Origin: JBELHO01 sp042091375
GTDB lineage: Bacteria; Pseudomonadota; Gammaproteobacteria; Enterobacterales; Alteromonadaceae
Assembly: GCA_042091375.1 (NCBI GenBank)
Contig: JBELHO010000026.1
Coordinates: 1-44,528 of the forward strand
Length of the DNA: 44,528 nucleotides
Direction of reading: 5' to 3'
Positions 32,795-42,139 of the stretch are shown in pieces; positions within the stretch are counted from its first letter, which is position 1, and the number at the start of each line of letters is the position of its first letter. Under the pieces are notes generated by a model, which had not been told where the DNA came from, did no database searches, and worked only from the letters and a program-made list of their open reading frames with translations. The translations under genes were made by a program, and so were the position numbers.

Positions 32795-34342
32795 TTATGT
32801 TGGTCTTTGACAGTAATGATCTATCAGTGCTCTATTAGTGGGTAATCCTTGCTGAAATTGTTGCTTTTGTTGCACTACATTGGCAAATATTTTAGCTGCT
32901 AGAGCACTGTTATCAAATTGACTTGTATAGTTTCGCCCTTGAGTGTGAAAGCCCATACCATACAAGATATACTGATAACTTGCCGATGGGAACACTTCTT
33001 CATTTTCAACAAAATCATATCGGCTAGGCGGTTGATGTTGCCATAATTCTAACAATTCTGCTAAGCGTTCAGGAATACTTGAGGCGAGTTGATTATCACA
33101 CCAATAGTCAGTGTCGCGCCTTGCACTCAATACATAATGCAATTTTAAGAATTCAATAACCCGTTGCCAGCGATAAGTAAAACGGCTGTTAAAACGCTTG
33201 GCAATAATATCCATTTGCCGGCGATTTTGCGGTAATTGTTCACTGATCATGGTAATAGATAATTCTATCATGGCTAATGCAGACGCTTCTAAAGGCTCAA
33301 TAAACCCCGCCGACATGCCCACAGCCACACAGTTTTTATGCCAAAACTTTTGCCTGTATCCCGGCGTAAATGACAACTTGCGCACTTCCAGTTGTTCGCT
33401 GTGTTGGCTGCCAATAGACTGACGCAAGTAATCTCTTAGTTGTTGCTCGGCAAGGTGGTCATCTAGGTGCTGGCTTGAATAGGTATGGCCAACACCGCGG
33501 CGAGAGGGTAGGCCTATATCCCAGATCCAACCACTGGTTTGCGCGGTTGATAACGTCGCTGAAGCAATGCTTTTATCCTCTGTATACGGGACTTGCGTTG
33601 CGAGTGCAGAGTTGTTAAATAGAAACTGATCTTGCTTGAGCAACGGGATCTTGTAGTGCTTGTCGATCAATAAACCAGTACTGCCCGAGCAATCGATGAA
33701 TAGATCGCCAGCAAGGCGATTGCCGTCTGTGGTTAATAGTTGCTCGATATCTCCAGACTGATCAGTGACAACTTCTGCTATGTGGCCAATAACATGTTTT
33801 ACTGCCAGTTTTGTTGTACAGTGAGTTTGCAATAGCGCAGCGAATTTACCGGCATTGAGGTGATAACCGTAATTGGTAACTCCTGCATAGTCTGGGGTTG
33901 AAAACTGTTTAGGGGCAAGTCCCATCTGACATAGGTGATGTTGAACATTGGCAGAATCAGCAAAAGCAGACTGAGGTTGGGTTTGATGCCAATAAGCTTG
34001 TAAATCGGCTTGGGTATAGCCATCTGGGGTCATAAATGGGTGATAATAAAAATTATTGGCCTCAGTGTTTTGCCAATTGATAAATTTAGAGCCTTGCTTA
34101 AAAGAGGCATCGCATTGCTGAATAAATTCTAGCTCGGTGATGCCGATCCTATCTAAGGTATTGCGCATTGAAGGCCAAGTACCTTCACCAACGCCTATAG
34201 TCTTGACATTGGCTGATTCGATTAAAGTAATATCTATGGATTGCCCTTGCTTGGCTTGGTGCTCAGCTGCTAGCAAGCCAGCGGTAAGCCATCCGGCACT
34301 GCCACCGCCAACAATCACTATTTTTTTTATTGGGTTATCCAT
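32795..34342 (-). CDS. Flavin-dependent tryptophan-halogenase-like protein, second copy
   Basis: This 515-residue paralogue of the downstream gene has the FAD motif GGGSAGW (12-18), Lys82 in ASFKQG and the FIEPLEAS segment (Glu349, Glu352). The halogenase signature is altered: it reads WIWDIGL (272-278), with Gly in place of the conserved Pro. Activity may therefore differ from its neighbour, or the two may act as a pair. The frame opens at 34381, but the first 13 residues do not fit; the ATG at 34342 gives the usual start directly before the FAD motif. The gene follows the TonB receptor gene on the same strand, but a strong terminator lies between them, so it probably has its own promoter in the 95-bp gap. 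Confidence 0.87.
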   Translation of the reverse strand: MDNPIKKIVIVGGGSAGWLTAGLLAAEHQAKQGQSIDITLIESANVKTIGVGEGTWPSMRNTLDRIGITELEFIQQCDASFKQGSKFINWQNTEANNFYYHPFMTPDGYTQADLQAYWHQTQPQSAFADSANVQHHLCQMGLAPKQFSTPDYAGVTNYGYHLNAGKFAALLQTHCTTKLAVKHVIGHIAEVVTDQSGDIEQLLTTDGNRLAGDLFIDCSGSTGLLIDKHYKIPLLKQDQFLFNNSALATQVPYTEDKSIASATLSTAQTSGWIWDIGLPSRRGVGHTYSSQHLDDHLAEQQLRDYLRQSIGSQHSEQLEVRKLSFTPGYRQKFWHKNCVAVGMSAGFIEPLEASALAMIELSITMISEQLPQNRRQMDIIAKRFNSRFTYRWQRVIEFLKLHYVLSARRDTDYWCDNQLASSIPERLAELLELWQHQPPSRYDFVENEEVFPSASYQYILYGMGFHTQGRNYTSQFDNSALAAKIFANVVQQKQQFQQGLPTNRALIDHYCQRPT

Positions 34343-34435
34343 GGTTTTGATCCAAACTAAGCAGCCTCTGATGTCTATCAACCCGTGTGGTTGATGATCA
34401 CTTTATACTTTACGCTTTTATCTGCGCAATAAATA

Positions 34436-34463
34436 GAAAAAGCCGCAATAATGCGGCTTTTTC
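34436..34463 (-). terminator. Rho-independent terminator after the TonB receptor gene
   Basis: AGCCGCA and TGCGGCT form a 7-bp GC-rich stem around a 4-nt loop, flanked by A5 and T5 runs, so it works in both directions. On the minus strand it starts 13 bp after the receptor stop. Confidence 0.88.
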
Positions 34464-34476
34464 AGTTTAGCTATGT

Positions 34477-37455
34477 TTAAAAGGTATAGCGAGCACCTAA
34501 GGCATAGCGAGCACCTAGGTCATCTAAGCGCCATAATTGTGCTTGCGTTCGACCATGAGTTCTTGCTGACTCTTCAGTGATGTTAATGCCTTCGAAGAAT
34601 ACCGACAATTGTTCGTTAACTTCATAAGAAACATTAAAGTCAATTTGTGAGTAAGCTTCGGTGTAGGCAGGCTCGTTGATGTATTCTGCTTGCGAATTTA
34701 AGAACTGATCACGCCAGTTGTAAGCAATACGCGCTTGAATACCATCTTTTTCATACATGGCCACTAAGTTAGCTGTATCACTTAAACCTACTAAGGCAAA
34801 TTGAGTTACCGTTGGGTCGCCATTGTTGTCATAACTAATGTCGCCATTAACCGTGGTGTAGTTGGCTTGGAAACCAAAACCTGTGTCGCCAAAGAAGTGC
34901 TGAACAGCGAATTCCATACCGTGTATATTAGCTTCTTTGTTGTTGACAAATTTAGACACAGTGAAGTCCATCAGAGGGTCATCAGCGTTAGCTACAACGT
35001 CATAATTTTGCTCAAATTGTTCTGCGGTTAACGAGTTGAAGTCAACGCCATTTTCCATCGCTGCGACCATAGAAAATAAATTGGTATCAGTCACTTCTAA
35101 GCCTAATTGTTCAAGGGCTGCTCTTGCGGCTAAGGCTCTTGGTCCCGCTGTGGCATCACGCAAACCGTAAACATTTTCAGTCACTGGTTGACGACCGGTA
35201 AAGTTACTTACGCGTTTGTCATAAAAACCCACCGAGACATAACTGGTGTCTTCAAAATACCATTCAGCTGAAATGTCGACGTTATCTGACTCTAGTGGAA
35301 CTAGGCCGGGATCACCACTAGATGCGGTACCCAATTGCGTGCCGGTTAAAATGGTTGGGCCACTTGGACCACCGACGCCACCGGGTGCTGCACTTAACTG
35401 ATCATAACGCGGACGAGCAATGGTTTTACTGTAAGAGAAGCGAGTGATCACATTTTCAACTACTTCAATGTCAAAATCTAAACTTGGCAATAAGTGATCA
35501 TAACTTGCAGAGCCAGAAAAATCTTGCATGCTGCCACCATTAATGACATTGAAGTCATTATTACCTTCCCATATCACGTCACTGGGTAAGACAATGTTAT
35601 CAGTCGATTCAACATCGGTAGATGCGTAGCGCAAGCCAGCACTTAAATTGTAAGTCATACCACTCAATTCACCTGATAGCTCTAATTGCACAAATGCTGA
35701 GGTGATATCTTCTTTGATCCTGCGATTGGTGTTGTAGGGATCATGGCCTAAAAAGTCAAAACCGTAAACGCCAGCTGCCCAAGCACCAATTTGCGAAGCA
35801 TTGCCAGTAACACCTTCACTGTATACTCCAGAAGTATCGTAACCATCGATCAAACTCGGAATGTCAACCATAGTTAAGAAATCATCTGGTAGTTCACCTG
35901 GGTTTTCTACACCCCAGTTACCCATAGTGTGACGGGTCATAGACATTAGTGCATGACTTTCCATGGCGCGTGACTCTATGCCAAATTCTATGCTACCTTC
36001 GTCAAACTCGTACAAACCAGACAAGCGAACTTGGTCAATATCGGTTTGTTGTGAATCGCGGACTTTATCTAAAATAGAAGTACCAATATCAGCATTATCT
36101 AATTGATTGTTACAGTTTAATCCGCGGCTTGCATCGCAATCATCAAAATCAACGATTAAACCGGGTAAGCCGTTGGTAAAACTCGCCCCTTGACCGGCGA
36201 CAATATTTGCCCCTAAACCAACGTTAATACCGCTGCCATATTCGGCATCAGGTCGACTGTCAGCAGATGAACTATGACCATCAAAAGTTAACGTAAAGGC
36301 ATCGTTTACTTCGTATACTAGGTTTAAGCCAATGGATTTATTTTCATGTACTTGGTTGTATTCTTGTTGTGCTAAGCCCAAATCGCGCGGTGCTTGTTCA
36401 CGTCGATCTTCATAATATTCAACCGGTGTGGTCACCGTATTGTCATCAAATACTAACGATGACTTATAAGTATCCATCCAGATTGATTGTTCAGCGCGCC
36501 TAGCGAGAATGTCTTGCTTTGAATAAGTGTAGTCAAGGGTTGCAGTGAGGTTTTCCACCGGACGATATTGCAGATTTATTTGTGCATTGGTGCGTTCACG
36601 CTCTTCATCTTGCACGAAGTAGCGCAAATCAGAGGGTAAAGAGAATAACTGACCAGCGGCAGGCTCACCAGTTAACACCGCAGGTGTGCCCGCTTGTTGT
36701 TGCGGAATACTGGAGATATCTTGGTAGGCGCTTGTGCGCCACTGATTGACGAATGCCCCTGCAGTCGAGCTATCGCGACCTTGGTAGTTACCGGTAATTG
36801 ATGCGCCAAAACGTTCATCTTGGTCAGTCCAACTCAATAAGCCAGAAAGCTCCGGGGTAATGTCATCGCCCACCCGGTTAGTGGTATCTACAAGGGCTTT
36901 AGTGCCAAAACTCATTTGTAAACCAGGATTGTCAAGGGGCTTACCGGTGACTATGTCGATTGTTGCGCCGATACCACCAGTAGCAATATTGGCGCGTCCG
37001 GTTTTGTATACAGAGACAGATTTAACTGCGTCTGAAGAAAGGTTGGCAAAATCAAAAGACCTAGTGCTGGGATCTTCGAGTGATGCGCCTGGCATAGTTC
37101 GGCCATTGAGGGTCACCATGTTGTAATCAGGACCAAAACCACGGACGGTGACTTTACTGCCTTCACCATTATCGCGATCAATAGACACACCACTGATCCG
37201 TTGCAGAGACTCTGCTAGGTTGGTATCTGGAAATTTACCTATGTCTTCAGCTGAAATGGCGTCAACTACACCACTGGCATCGCGTTTAAGTCGGGTAGAC
37301 TCTTGAATACTTGAACGCATTCCGCTAACTTGAATGACTTCTATGTCTTTTTCTGCTGACTGCTCTGCGGCATACAAAGGAGCAGCTGAGCTTACTCCTA
37401 ATATCACTGATAGGCTGGCAGCCAACTTTGATTTATTAAATTTTTGTATTTTCAT
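34477..37455 (-). CDS. TonB-dependent outer-membrane receptor (TonB-Xanth-Caul type)
   Basis: This 992-residue outer-membrane receptor imports an oligosaccharide with energy from TonB. A signal peptide (about residues 1-29, ending LYAAEQ) is followed by IEVIQVSGMRSSIQES (TonB box region), a plug domain (GKFPDTNLAESLQRISGVSIDRD, then VTVRGFGPDYNMVTLNGR) and a 22-strand barrel ending in LGARYALGARYTF with the terminal phenylalanine needed for outer-membrane insertion. The long loops fit a large saccharide ligand. The gene is divergent from the GPH-GH94 operon, and an operator (37568) lies 112 bp upstream of its start. The substrate is probably a cello-oligosaccharide or aldonic derivative, inferred from the neighbouring enzymes. 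Confidence 0.93.
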   Translation of the reverse strand: MKIQKFNKSKLAASLSVILGVSSAAPLYAAEQSAEKDIEVIQVSGMRSSIQESTRLKRDASGVVDAISAEDIGKFPDTNLAESLQRISGVSIDRDNGEGSKVTVRGFGPDYNMVTLNGRTMPGASLEDPSTRSFDFANLSSDAVKSVSVYKTGRANIATGGIGATIDIVTGKPLDNPGLQMSFGTKALVDTTNRVGDDITPELSGLLSWTDQDERFGASITGNYQGRDSSTAGAFVNQWRTSAYQDISSIPQQQAGTPAVLTGEPAAGQLFSLPSDLRYFVQDEERERTNAQINLQYRPVENLTATLDYTYSKQDILARRAEQSIWMDTYKSSLVFDDNTVTTPVEYYEDRREQAPRDLGLAQQEYNQVHENKSIGLNLVYEVNDAFTLTFDGHSSSADSRPDAEYGSGINVGLGANIVAGQGASFTNGLPGLIVDFDDCDASRGLNCNNQLDNADIGTSILDKVRDSQQTDIDQVRLSGLYEFDEGSIEFGIESRAMESHALMSMTRHTMGNWGVENPGELPDDFLTMVDIPSLIDGYDTSGVYSEGVTGNASQIGAWAAGVYGFDFLGHDPYNTNRRIKEDITSAFVQLELSGELSGMTYNLSAGLRYASTDVESTDNIVLPSDVIWEGNNDFNVINGGSMQDFSGSASYDHLLPSLDFDIEVVENVITRFSYSKTIARPRYDQLSAAPGGVGGPSGPTILTGTQLGTASSGDPGLVPLESDNVDISAEWYFEDTSYVSVGFYDKRVSNFTGRQPVTENVYGLRDATAGPRALAARAALEQLGLEVTDTNLFSMVAAMENGVDFNSLTAEQFEQNYDVVANADDPLMDFTVSKFVNNKEANIHGMEFAVQHFFGDTGFGFQANYTTVNGDISYDNNGDPTVTQFALVGLSDTANLVAMYEKDGIQARIAYNWRDQFLNSQAEYINEPAYTEAYSQIDFNVSYEVNEQLSVFFEGINITEESARTHGRTQAQLWRLDDLGARYALGARYTF

Positions 37456-37567
37456 TATTATCCCTCGATACGTGTATATATATTCAAATTAGTGTTGTAT
37501 TTATATTTGAATATTGCTCGCGCTATTTTTTGAATTAATCAAACCTAGGCGAGCAGGATTGACCTTT

Positions 37568-37581
37568 TGTAAGCGCTTACA
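37568..37581. promoter_or_regulatory. LacI-type operator, TonB receptor side
   Basis: TGTAAGCGCTTACA is a perfect 14-bp palindrome, 112 bp upstream of the receptor start codon. It is the best of three copies in the window. Confidence 0.8.
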
Positions 37582-37748
37582 TAAAAATAATTCAATATTG
37601 TTAACTCGTCAATTGTTTTTTTGTTGCTATGTGTAAACAAGTAGTGTAATCACTTGAAATAATTATTAAAATAAATTTTTGTTACCAACTAAAAAACTGC
37701 TTGTAAAGTGATTTTTTAACGCGTTTTAGTGATTTTTTTATTTTATTA

Positions 37749-37762
37749 TGTAAGCGCTTTCA
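37749..37762. promoter_or_regulatory. LacI-type operator, GPH/GH94 side
   Basis: TGTAAGCGCTTTCA differs from the palindrome at 37568 by one base and lies 61 bp before the start of the GPH carrier gene. Confidence 0.78.
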
Positions 37763-37823
37763 AAAAACTTGATTTGGCGGTAAAGTAGTTTTATTCATTT
37801 TTCGTTACAAAGGACGAGCTTAA

Positions 37824-39182
37824 ATGCAAGGATTAACTTTAAAAGAAAAAATTGGTTATGCCTGTGGCGATGTCGCTTCTAATTTTTATTGGCGAGTTTT
37901 CGATGTTTTCCTGTTTATTTTTTACACTGATGTGTTTGGGCTGCACCCTGCTGCTGTTGGCACTATGATGCTAGTCACGCGCTTAATTGATGCTTTTTCT
38001 GATCCCTTAATGGGGGCACTAGCCGATCGAACCCAGACTAAATTTGGCAAATTCAGACCTTATTTACTTTGGGGTATATTGCCTATTGCCGCAGCAGGAG
38101 TACTAACTTTTACCATTCCCGACCTCGATGATCAGGGCAAACTGGTTTGGGCGTATGCCACTTACATTTTTATGATGCTCGCTTATACCTTTATCAATGT
38201 TCCTTACGGGGCATTGTTGGGTGTAATTACCGGTAATAGTCAAGAGCGCACCACACTGACAAGCTTTCGCTTTATTGGTGCCTTCTCTGGAGGAAGCTTA
38301 GTGGCTTATGCAACGCCAAAATTGGTTGACTATTTTGGTAGTGGCAATGAAGCATTGGGCTGGCAATTAACCATGGGCTTATACGGATTGTGCGCAGGGT
38401 TGTTATTTTTTATTACTTTCATCACCAGCAAAGAGCGAATAGCACCGGCAAAAACTCAAAAAACCCCGATAAAAAGCGATATAAAAGATTTATTAACCAA
38501 CAAACCATGGATAGTGTTATTTTGTTTAGCGTTAATTATTATGATGACTATTACCTTGCGAGGCAGTACCGGTACCTTTTATTTTAAATATTATGTCGGT
38601 CGCGAAGATCTTATTGGCAGCTTTTCCTTCGCTTACATGATCGCTCTTGCCCTTGGAGCCGCAGCAACGCCATGGATGACCAAGTTCATTGATAAACGCC
38701 GCTTATTAATGATACTGATGGCCATTGTCGGTTGTTTATCTGTGCTATTTTATTTTGTGCCCAAAGACAACATAAGTGTTATTTACGCACTGCAAATAGC
38801 TATTGGTTTTGCCTTAGGACCAAAATCGCCATTGGTATTTTCTATGTATGCCGATACCGCTGACTATTCTGAATGGAAAAATAATCGCCGTGCCACAGCA
38901 ATGGTGTTCTCAGCCGCGGCGTTTGCGCAAAAGTTAGGTGGCGCTATTGCTGGTGCTATGATCGGCTGGTTACTGGCGACTATGGGCTATGTTGCCAATC
39001 AAGTGCAGTCTGATGCGTCTGCACAGGGCATCGTGTTATTGATGACACTGATCCCTGCGGCTTTTGCCTTTTTATCAGTATTTGTTGTGAAGTTTTATGC
39101 GCTTAGCGAAGAGATGTTAACGGGCATACAAGGTGATTTACAACAACGAAAAGCAACCACAGCAGCTGGGTATAATCAATAA
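37824..39182 (+). CDS. GPH-family sugar:cation symporter, second copy
   Basis: This 452-residue carrier of about 12 helices starts LKEKIGYACGDVASNFYWRV. It has the ADRTQTKFGKFRPYLLW loop and the MYADTADYSEWKNNRRATAMVFS segment. It is shorter than and clearly diverged from the GPH protein at 26748-28286. The stop codon overlaps the ATG of the GH94 gene by one base, so carrier and phosphorylase are coupled and presumably handle the same sugar. If the phosphorylase is a cellobionate enzyme, this would be a disaccharide-acid importer; that is inference. Transcription should respond to the operator 61 bp upstream. Confidence 0.92.
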   Translation: MQGLTLKEKIGYACGDVASNFYWRVFDVFLFIFYTDVFGLHPAAVGTMMLVTRLIDAFSDPLMGALADRTQTKFGKFRPYLLWGILPIAAAGVLTFTIPDLDDQGKLVWAYATYIFMMLAYTFINVPYGALLGVITGNSQERTTLTSFRFIGAFSGGSLVAYATPKLVDYFGSGNEALGWQLTMGLYGLCAGLLFFITFITSKERIAPAKTQKTPIKSDIKDLLTNKPWIVLFCLALIIMMTITLRGSTGTFYFKYYVGREDLIGSFSFAYMIALALGAAATPWMTKFIDKRRLLMILMAIVGCLSVLFYFVPKDNISVIYALQIAIGFALGPKSPLVFSMYADTADYSEWKNNRRATAMVFSAAAFAQKLGGAIAGAMIGWLLATMGYVANQVQSDASAQGIVLLMTLIPAAFAFLSVFVVKFYALSEEMLTGIQGDLQQRKATTAAGYNQ

Positions 39183-41557
39183 TGATTTATAAACACGATT
39201 TTGTAAGCCAGCGGATCGAGTGTAATGATCCGGTTAAAATGTCAAAAGCCAGCGGGTTTTTGTGGAACAAACAAATGATGATCCACATGAACTGTCGCGG
39301 CTATGCCGTTGCTCAATTTATGCAACCTGAGCCAAGTAAATATTCCCGTGGCCCCAATATGGAAGCGCAAAGCTTCATGCAACCAGAGCAGGGCTATTTC
39401 GCCCATCACCCCGGGCGGTTTTTTTATATTAAATGTCACGATAGCGGTGAATATTTCTCTATCCCCTACGAGCCAGTGCGCAAACAACACACTTCGTTTA
39501 GTTTTTCTGTGGGTAAAGACAGCTTAGTGTGGCGAGTAGAGCATCTGCAATTAGACATCCACTTAACCTTGAGTCTACCGGCGGATGATAGCTTTGAAAT
39601 GTGGCAATTACATGTCATTAACTATGGTGCTAAGCAAAAAAATATTAGTATATATCCATATTTTTCAATAGGCTACATGTCATGGATGAACCAATCAGCA
39701 AGCTTTGATGAGTCGTTAAATGCGATAGTTGCCCAAGGCATAACCCCTTATCAAAAAGTCGACGATTATTTTAATAATCAACACTTGCGCGACCAAACTT
39801 TTTTATTGGCTGATCAGCAACCCGATAGCTGGTCGGTGGCTCAAGAGGCTTTTGAAGGCGAGGGCGGATTGCATAACCCCGATGGTCTGCAGACAAGGAC
39901 ACTAGCTAAATCCCTCGCCTTGTATCAAACGCCAGTAGCGGTAATGCAATTTGATTGTCAATTAGTGTGTCATCAACAGCGCAGTTTTTCGTTTATTTTT
40001 GGTGCCGCAAAAGACCGCGTAGAAATAGCCAAAATAAAAGAAAATTACCTGAGTAGTAAGGGCTTTAACGAAGCGCAAAATGCTTATAAAAGTTATTTGG
40101 CACCAGCGGATAATGGCATAACCATTGAGTCTAACGACCCTGCTTTTGACCAATTTGTCAATCATTGGTTGCCTAGGCAAGTGTTTTATCACGGTGATGT
40201 CAATCGCTTAACCACAGATCCACAAACCCGAAACTATCTGCAAGATGCTATGGGTATTTGTTATATAGCCGCCGAAAAAACAAAATTTGCCCTGCTCAAC
40301 ACCCTAGCCCAGCAATATAGTAATGGCGCCTTACCCGATGGCATCTTATTGCATAAAGACGCACAATTAAAATACATAAATCAGGTACCCCACAGCGATC
40401 ACTGTATTTGGTTACCACTGTGTTTACAAGTCTACTTAAATGAAACCAACGATGTTGATTTTCTGCAGCAACTGATAGGTTTTAAAGACAGTGATAGCCA
40501 ACAAACAGTCATTGCTCATGTAAATTTAGCCATGGAGCATCTGATCAACGCCACAGATCAGCGCAGTTTAAGCTTAATACAACAAGGCGATTGGTGTGAT
40601 CCAATGAATATGGTCGGTTATAAAGGCAAAGGGGTGTCTGCTTGGTTGTCATTGGCCAGCGCATATAGCTTAAACATTTGGTGTGAAATTTGTGAAACAT
40701 ACTTAAATTATTCAGCTGATGATCCACATATTGTTGAGTATCGGCAAGCTGCAGCAACCATCAATCAAGCCGTCAATCAGCATTTATGGGCTGGTAACTG
40801 GTACGGTCGCGGCATCACAGATCAAGGTAAAATATTTGGTACTGCTGAAGATAGCGAAGGGCGTATTTATTTAAACCCACAAAGTTGGGCTATACTTAGT
40901 GGCGCCGCCGATCAGCAACAAATTGCCGCAATGAACAACGCCATTGCCGAGCAATTGCAAACGCCCTTTGGCTTAATGATGCTCGCACCGAGTTATACCC
41001 AGATGCGCGAAGATATTGGTAGGCTGACGCAAAAATATCCCGGGGTTGCCGAAAATGGCTCGATTTACAATCACGCCGCTATTTTTTATGTGTTTAGTCT
41101 TTATCAAATAGGGCAAGCTGAGCAAGCATTTAGTATTATTGAGCAAATGTTACCCAATCACCAAGATGTTGAACAAAGGCAACAGTTACCGAGTTTTATA
41201 CCTAATTATTACCGCGGTGCATATCATCAACTACCAGAAATGGCCGGGCGTTCAAGCCAACTGTTTAATACTGGCACAGTTGCTTGGTTATATCGTTGTT
41301 TAATCGAGGAGTTTTGTGGTTTAAAAGGGATTGCTGGAGCGCTTTATATCGAACCTAAATTACCTAAAAATATTGATACCTTGACGGTAACCAAAAACTA
41401 CTTAGGCGCCATTTTCAAAGTGAACATAAGCAAAGATCCAGCGGTAGCGCAGAGCACCGCTTTTTTTGCTGAGCAGAGACTAGAAAACAATCGATTTACG
41501 AAAATTACCGCGGGTGAAACATATCGCATTAAGGTGCTAATACCTGCGCATGGATAA
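39182..41557 (+). CDS. GH94 phosphorylase, probably for cellobionate or a related aldonic disaccharide
   Basis: This 791-residue cytoplasmic glycoside phosphorylase has a beta-sandwich N-domain (~1-280), a linker helix region and an (alpha/alpha)6 barrel. The catalytic segment QQGDWCDPMNMVGYKGKG (about 468-484) contains the DWxD motif with the proton-donor aspartate (Asp470/Asp473 region). A phosphate-site-type stretch, AGRSSQLFNTGTVAW, comes late in the barrel. Cellobiose phosphorylases usually read DWNDG here; the DWCDPMN form and the length near 790 recall cellobionic acid phosphorylases, from memory of the family. The adjacent gluconokinase supports a product containing gluconate. Other aldonic or plain beta-glucosides remain possible. 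It starts within the GPH stop codon. Confidence 0.85.
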   Translation: MIYKHDFVSQRIECNDPVKMSKASGFLWNKQMMIHMNCRGYAVAQFMQPEPSKYSRGPNMEAQSFMQPEQGYFAHHPGRFFYIKCHDSGEYFSIPYEPVRKQHTSFSFSVGKDSLVWRVEHLQLDIHLTLSLPADDSFEMWQLHVINYGAKQKNISIYPYFSIGYMSWMNQSASFDESLNAIVAQGITPYQKVDDYFNNQHLRDQTFLLADQQPDSWSVAQEAFEGEGGLHNPDGLQTRTLAKSLALYQTPVAVMQFDCQLVCHQQRSFSFIFGAAKDRVEIAKIKENYLSSKGFNEAQNAYKSYLAPADNGITIESNDPAFDQFVNHWLPRQVFYHGDVNRLTTDPQTRNYLQDAMGICYIAAEKTKFALLNTLAQQYSNGALPDGILLHKDAQLKYINQVPHSDHCIWLPLCLQVYLNETNDVDFLQQLIGFKDSDSQQTVIAHVNLAMEHLINATDQRSLSLIQQGDWCDPMNMVGYKGKGVSAWLSLASAYSLNIWCEICETYLNYSADDPHIVEYRQAAATINQAVNQHLWAGNWYGRGITDQGKIFGTAEDSEGRIYLNPQSWAILSGAADQQQIAAMNNAIAEQLQTPFGLMMLAPSYTQMREDIGRLTQKYPGVAENGSIYNHAAIFYVFSLYQIGQAEQAFSIIEQMLPNHQDVEQRQQLPSFIPNYYRGAYHQLPEMAGRSSQLFNTGTVAWLYRCLIEEFCGLKGIAGALYIEPKLPKNIDTLTVTKNYLGAIFKVNISKDPAVAQSTAFFAEQRLENNRFTKITAGETYRIKVLIPAHG

Positions 41558-41599
41558 GTTAATTACAGCAAGTGGTGCAATGTAATAAAGGGAGGATTA

Positions 41600-42139
41600 A
41601 TGAACAAGGGTGTACAACTGATCATTGTGATGGGGGTTAGTGGCACAGGTAAATCTAGCTTGGCAAAAGACCTAGCTAAAGCCACAAATTACAGTTACCT
41701 AGATGCAGATGATTTTCACGATATTGAAGCTAAACGCACTATGGCACAGGGCAAGCCGCTATCGGATCAGCAAAGGGAACAATGGCTTACTCGGATGATC
41801 GACTTTTTTGCCGATCCCTTGTTTGCGCAAAGTAAAGCAGTATTAGCCTTTTCTGGCTTAAAACAGCGCCATCGCTTGAGGTTTAAACAACTTGAACTAT
41901 CAACCGCATTTATTTTTTTACATGGCACAGAGCAGCTCATTGCCCAGCGTATCAAGCAACGCCAAGGACACTTTTTTCCAGCACAACTACTGAAAAGTCA
42001 ATTTGCTGCCTTGGAATGCCCTATTGCTTCACCGCAATATCGCCAAGAGTTAGAGATGACTTTAATCGATATTGATAAGCCCCTGGCAGAGATCACTCAG
42101 GGTGCATTAGATTATTTAAACGAGAAGATTATTCAATGA
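41600..42139 (+). CDS. gntK: Gluconokinase (GntK family)
   Basis: This 179-residue kinase phosphorylates D-gluconate to 6-phosphogluconate, feeding the Entner-Doudoroff or pentose phosphate route. The P-loop is GVSGTGKSS (12-20), followed by the family marks LDADDFHD, MAQGKPLSDQQREQWL, the lid-type QRIKQRQGHFFPAQLLKSQFAALE and a final Asp-rich TLIDIDKPL. In AFSGLKQRHR the usual CSALK reads FSGLK, a mild deviation. A strong ribosome binding site (GGGAGG) precedes the ATG. Its position directly after the GH94 phosphorylase is the main reason to think that enzyme releases gluconate. It overlaps the next gene by 4 bp. Confidence 0.9.
   Translation: MNKGVQLIIVMGVSGTGKSSLAKDLAKATNYSYLDADDFHDIEAKRTMAQGKPLSDQQREQWLTRMIDFFADPLFAQSKAVLAFSGLKQRHRLRFKQLELSTAFIFLHGTEQLIAQRIKQRQGHFFPAQLLKSQFAALECPIASPQYRQELEMTLIDIDKPLAEITQGALDYLNEKIIQ

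Larger units (their letters stand above)
37456..37823. other. Divergent promoter region between the TonB receptor and GPH carrier genes
   Basis: This 368-bp AT-rich region contains two LacI-type operators 181 bp apart (37568 and 37749), each placed to serve one direction. The spacing would allow DNA looping by a tetramer. I cannot identify the -35/-10 boxes with confidence. The ATG at 37824 is preceded by AAAGGACGA. Confidence 0.65.

Noticed and set aside
31297..34342. A natural-product biosynthetic cluster, suggested by two halogenase-like genes
   Set aside because: No polyketide, peptide-synthetase, RiPP or tailoring genes lie nearby; all neighbours are carbohydrate uptake and breakdown genes.
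34343..34381. A 13-residue N-terminal extension of the second halogenase-like protein
   Set aside because: The FAD motif normally starts within the first ten or so residues, and the ATG at 34342 provides that.
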